Origin: Halobacteriovoraceae bacterium
GTDB taxonomy: Bacteria; Bdellovibrionota; Bacteriovoracia; Bacteriovoracales; Bacteriovoracaceae
Assembly (NCBI GenBank): GCA_002711995.1
Contig: PASN01000019.1
Location: 124,001 to 188,000 of the forward strand
DNA length: 64,000 nt
Reading direction: 5' to 3'
Shown: positions 62,095 through 64,000 of the stretch, in pieces
How positions within the stretch are numbered: position 1 is the stretch's first letter
How the letters are laid out: every line of letters begins with the position of its first letter
The notes under the pieces: generated by a model
What the model was told of the DNA's origin: nothing
What the model saw: the letters and a program-made list of their open reading frames with translations, nothing else
The model's database searches: none
Program-made: the position numbers and the translations under genes

Positions 62095-63424
62095 AATTTA
62101 CCAGCTTTTAAGACTTTTTTATTATCCTTTTTTCAATTGGGTGTTCTTCGTATTTCCAAAGATCAACACAAGACTAAAGTTTGAAAGATTAAATGAAAGC
62201 TGCGCCCATTCACAGTCCTTTAAATTGAGTTCTAAAACTGCAGACATCTGCTTTGAAGTGAGCAGTGAAGGAGAGTTGGAACAGATAAGACCTGTACTTA
62301 TGGAAGAGCTCTCCAGCGGAGCCTTGGTCGAGCTTGTCTTTGCTTCAGACTCTGTTAAAAAACAGTGCTCCGCTTTGGCGGAGGAGTTTGCGGATAATTT
62401 AAGAATCTTTCGCTATCCTCTTTTAACCTACTTGCCAGGTAGGTGGTGGTCTGATCCTCTTAAGTGGATTAGCGCTAAAAAATTAGTGCTTTGCAGATAC
62501 GACTTCTTTCCTGAGCTTTTGAAGTACGGAAGAAAGAAAGATGTAGAGTTTATTTTATTGTCAGGTAGCCTAAAGAACTTTGAAACAAAATCTGGGCCTG
62601 CAAAAAAGTTCTATTCATTTTCTTATCACAGCTTTGATAAAATCGTTGCTGCGACTGCACTGGACCAAGAAAGGTTTGAAGAAAAACTTGGTATAAGAAA
62701 GTCGAAAGTCGAGAGCTTTGACTTTAGGCCACTCGCCATTGAGAAAAGGCAAGCAAAGGCCTATGAGACTTTAGGGCATAGATTTCCAGACTTCGAATCC
62801 TTTTTTAGGCTCGCTCAAGAGTATAACCCAAGACGCCGCATAGTTTTTGGAAGCTTTTGGGAGTACGAGACCGAAGCATTCAATAATGGTTTTGACTTTA
62901 AAAATAACTTCCTATGTTTAGTTCCGCACAAGCTTGACGATGCTTCTATAGGCTCTATGAAAGTTAAACTTAAAGAGAAGTTTCCAGAACAACCCATCTA
63001 TGAGTGGAATAAGGATTTCCTTAACAACAAATCTGTTGCAGAGAGCTTTTTTAAACGCCCAGGAGTTGTCATCATAAATCTCAAAGGTGTTCTGTGCGAG
63101 CTTTACACCATTTTTGGAGCCTCCTTTGTCGGGGGTGGACATGGTGTGTCTGTTCACAGTCTTCTTGAGCCTTTCATGGCAGGCTGCATGGTGTATTGCG
63201 GGCCTAAAGTCCACCGCTCCACAGAATATGACTTGATTATTCAAAATTATCCTGATCGTTTAAGGATTGTGGACAGATTGGATAATGTGGTTGAAAATTT
63301 TGAAAGTGATATCTCAACTGAATTGTCTGATATTACAAAGTTTATAAAACAGGCCAAAAACAAGCGCAAAGCTGTTATGAAATGGTTGCAGGTAGGGGAA
63401 GAGGAAACCAATGGATCTATCTAA
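62087..63424 (+). CDS. waaA: WaaA-like 3-deoxy-D-manno-octulosonate transferase (divergent)
   Basis: 445 residues. The N-terminal membrane anchor LLRLFYYPFFNWVFFVFP is typical for GT30. FEVSSEGELEQIRPVL corresponds to the ASVGE acceptor motif in altered form (SSEGE). The C-terminal block INLKGVLCELYTIFGASFVGGG and HSLLEPFMAGCMVYCGPK matches the donor-binding region of KdtA. Transfers Kdo to lipid A precursor. Divergence from canonical motifs leaves substrate uncertain. It overlaps the heptosyltransferase by 8 nt and the next frame by 14 nt. Confidence 0.8.
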   Translation: MFRIYQLLRLFYYPFFNWVFFVFPKINTRLKFERLNESCAHSQSFKLSSKTADICFEVSSEGELEQIRPVLMEELSSGALVELVFASDSVKKQCSALAEEFADNLRIFRYPLLTYLPGRWWSDPLKWISAKKLVLCRYDFFPELLKYGRKKDVEFILLSGSLKNFETKSGPAKKFYSFSYHSFDKIVAATALDQERFEEKLGIRKSKVESFDFRPLAIEKRQAKAYETLGHRFPDFESFFRLAQEYNPRRRIVFGSFWEYETEAFNNGFDFKNNFLCLVPHKLDDASIGSMKVKLKEKFPEQPIYEWNKDFLNNKSVAESFFKRPGVVIINLKGVLCELYTIFGASFVGGGHGVSVHSLLEPFMAGCMVYCGPKVHRSTEYDLIIQNYPDRLRIVDRLDNVVENFESDISTELSDITKFIKQAKNKRKAVMKWLQVGEEETNGSI

Positions 63425-64000
63425 TTCGTACAATAGCGTTATCGTTGGAAAGTCGTACGTATCCATTGCCTTTGCAATCTTGCAGAAAACGAGGTTGGGA
63501 ATTGATAACCTCGTCCTAGACGATGAAACTTTTCAGTTAGGGGATAAGTGGAACACAAATATTGGAGAGCTTGAAAAGAAAACCCTTCAAAAGCTTGGAC
63601 AAATTTACAATATTGAGCCATTGGCCAGAATTGATCAATTTATAGAGCAGAACAACACACTTATTTTTCTCAATGAAAAAATGATTGAGCTTTGAAGCTC
63701 GCCGTTTTCAAACATAAAGGAGCTTGCAAGAAAGCTCCCACAATGCTTTTCCAATGAGTTTATTGAAAGTCTTGAACAGATAGTTCCGGAGAGTTTCGAC
63801 GCTCAGGTAGATGGCTTTTTTAATAAGGTTGCCGTTGATTCTGTGGATGAGAAAAAGCTTGATGAGAAGAGGTTGTTCTTAGGTGAGTCTGAGCCCCTTG
63901 AGAGTGTTTTTAAAAGATTTTTAAAATACTTCGAAAGCGATCAGCTGGTCACAAATCAGCTTCACTATATACTGCAAGCGCTTTTTCAAACTCTGATATC
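63411..64000 (+). pseudogene. Reading frame interrupted by in-frame TGA, runs off window
   Basis: The frame begins at ATG 63411 (GAGGAA upstream, overlapping waaA) with a degenerate Rossmann-like start (SVIVGKSYVSIAFAIL). It reaches TGA at 63693-63695 after 94 codons, then stays open in the same frame for about 101 further codons to the window end. The second part has normal coding character (NIKELARKLPQCFSNEFIE, ESVFKRFLKYFESD) and no nearby ATG with a ribosome site. Probably one gene with a nonsense change, a sequence error, or a recoded TGA. Family not recognised. Confidence 0.6.

Noticed and set aside
63693-63735. Possible selenocysteine TGA with downstream AAGCTC/GAGCTT stem
   Set aside because: The stem is only 6 bp with a 19-nt unstructured loop and no GGU-type SECIS loop. 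The family is unknown, and no selenoprotein machinery is visible. A nonsense change or error is simpler.

Overview
The window is about 40% GC, gene-dense and free of tRNA, rRNA, insertion sequences, phage genes and CRISPR arrays. It looks like chromosome from a Gram-negative bacterium with many secreted proteins and lipoproteins: waaA/waaF-type LPS genes, SulP, an RND/MMPL exporter and β-barrels sit beside a tmk-holB-ricT block and GYF-domain proteins. That mix best fits a predatory Bdellovibrionota-type organism (Bacteriovoracia/Halobacteriovorax-like). The placement is inference from gene content, not a database match.

Layout. (1) 1-4296, plus strand: a tightly overlapping aromatic amino acid operon (prephenate dehydratase, aminotransferase, prephenate dehydrogenase, AroQ chorismate mutase, class II DAHP synthase), closed by a bidirectional terminator. 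(2) 4336-13644, minus strand: a LolA-like protein, RND exporter and outer-membrane barrel trio; a DUF1460 amidase-like protein; a SulP transporter; three small secreted proteins, two of them extremely rich in Tyr and Asp; and an SRAP/YedK protein. (3) 13682-25698: a surface glycan locus. A PglF-like dehydratase and one polypeptide fusing PglC-, PglD- and PglE-like enzymes are transcribed leftward. A flippase, a polymerase, two glycosyltransferases and a β-helix protein are transcribed rightward. A leftward Wzc-like copolymerase (split by a frameshift, with a degenerate kinase domain) and a small SLBB protein close the locus. (4) 25889-28330: a lipoprotein/DUF3943/barrel operon with a hairpin over its first ribosome binding site, then an unknown secreted protein.

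(5) 28415-32395: a glycine dehydrogenase that fuses the GcvPA and GcvPB subunit types, an RsmJ-like methyltransferase and an unlisted 49-codon gene. (6) 32445-35149: two Cys-rich secreted proteins. (7) 35472-37861: adenosine kinase and asnS. (8) 37905-50795: an exported-protein region with an SBBP-repeat lipoprotein, a 2702-residue GLUG/LamG lipoprotein built by internal duplication, a DUF2059-like protein, a metzincin-type protease, an amidohydrolase whose start appears to be ATT, and a small lipoprotein. (9) 50792-59469, minus strand: sbcC, sbcD, ricT, holB, tmk and a GYF-domain membrane protein. (10) 59603-64000, plus strand: sufE, hemB, a heptosyltransferase, a WaaA-like transferase and a reading frame broken by an in-frame TGA.

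The strongest candidate for an undescribed system is the glycan locus. A complete di-N-acetylbacillosamine-type initiation pathway is compressed into two genes, one of them a triple fusion with ribosome-binding-like sites at both domain junctions, beside a Wzx/Wzy-type assembly set whose copolymerase kinase looks inactive.
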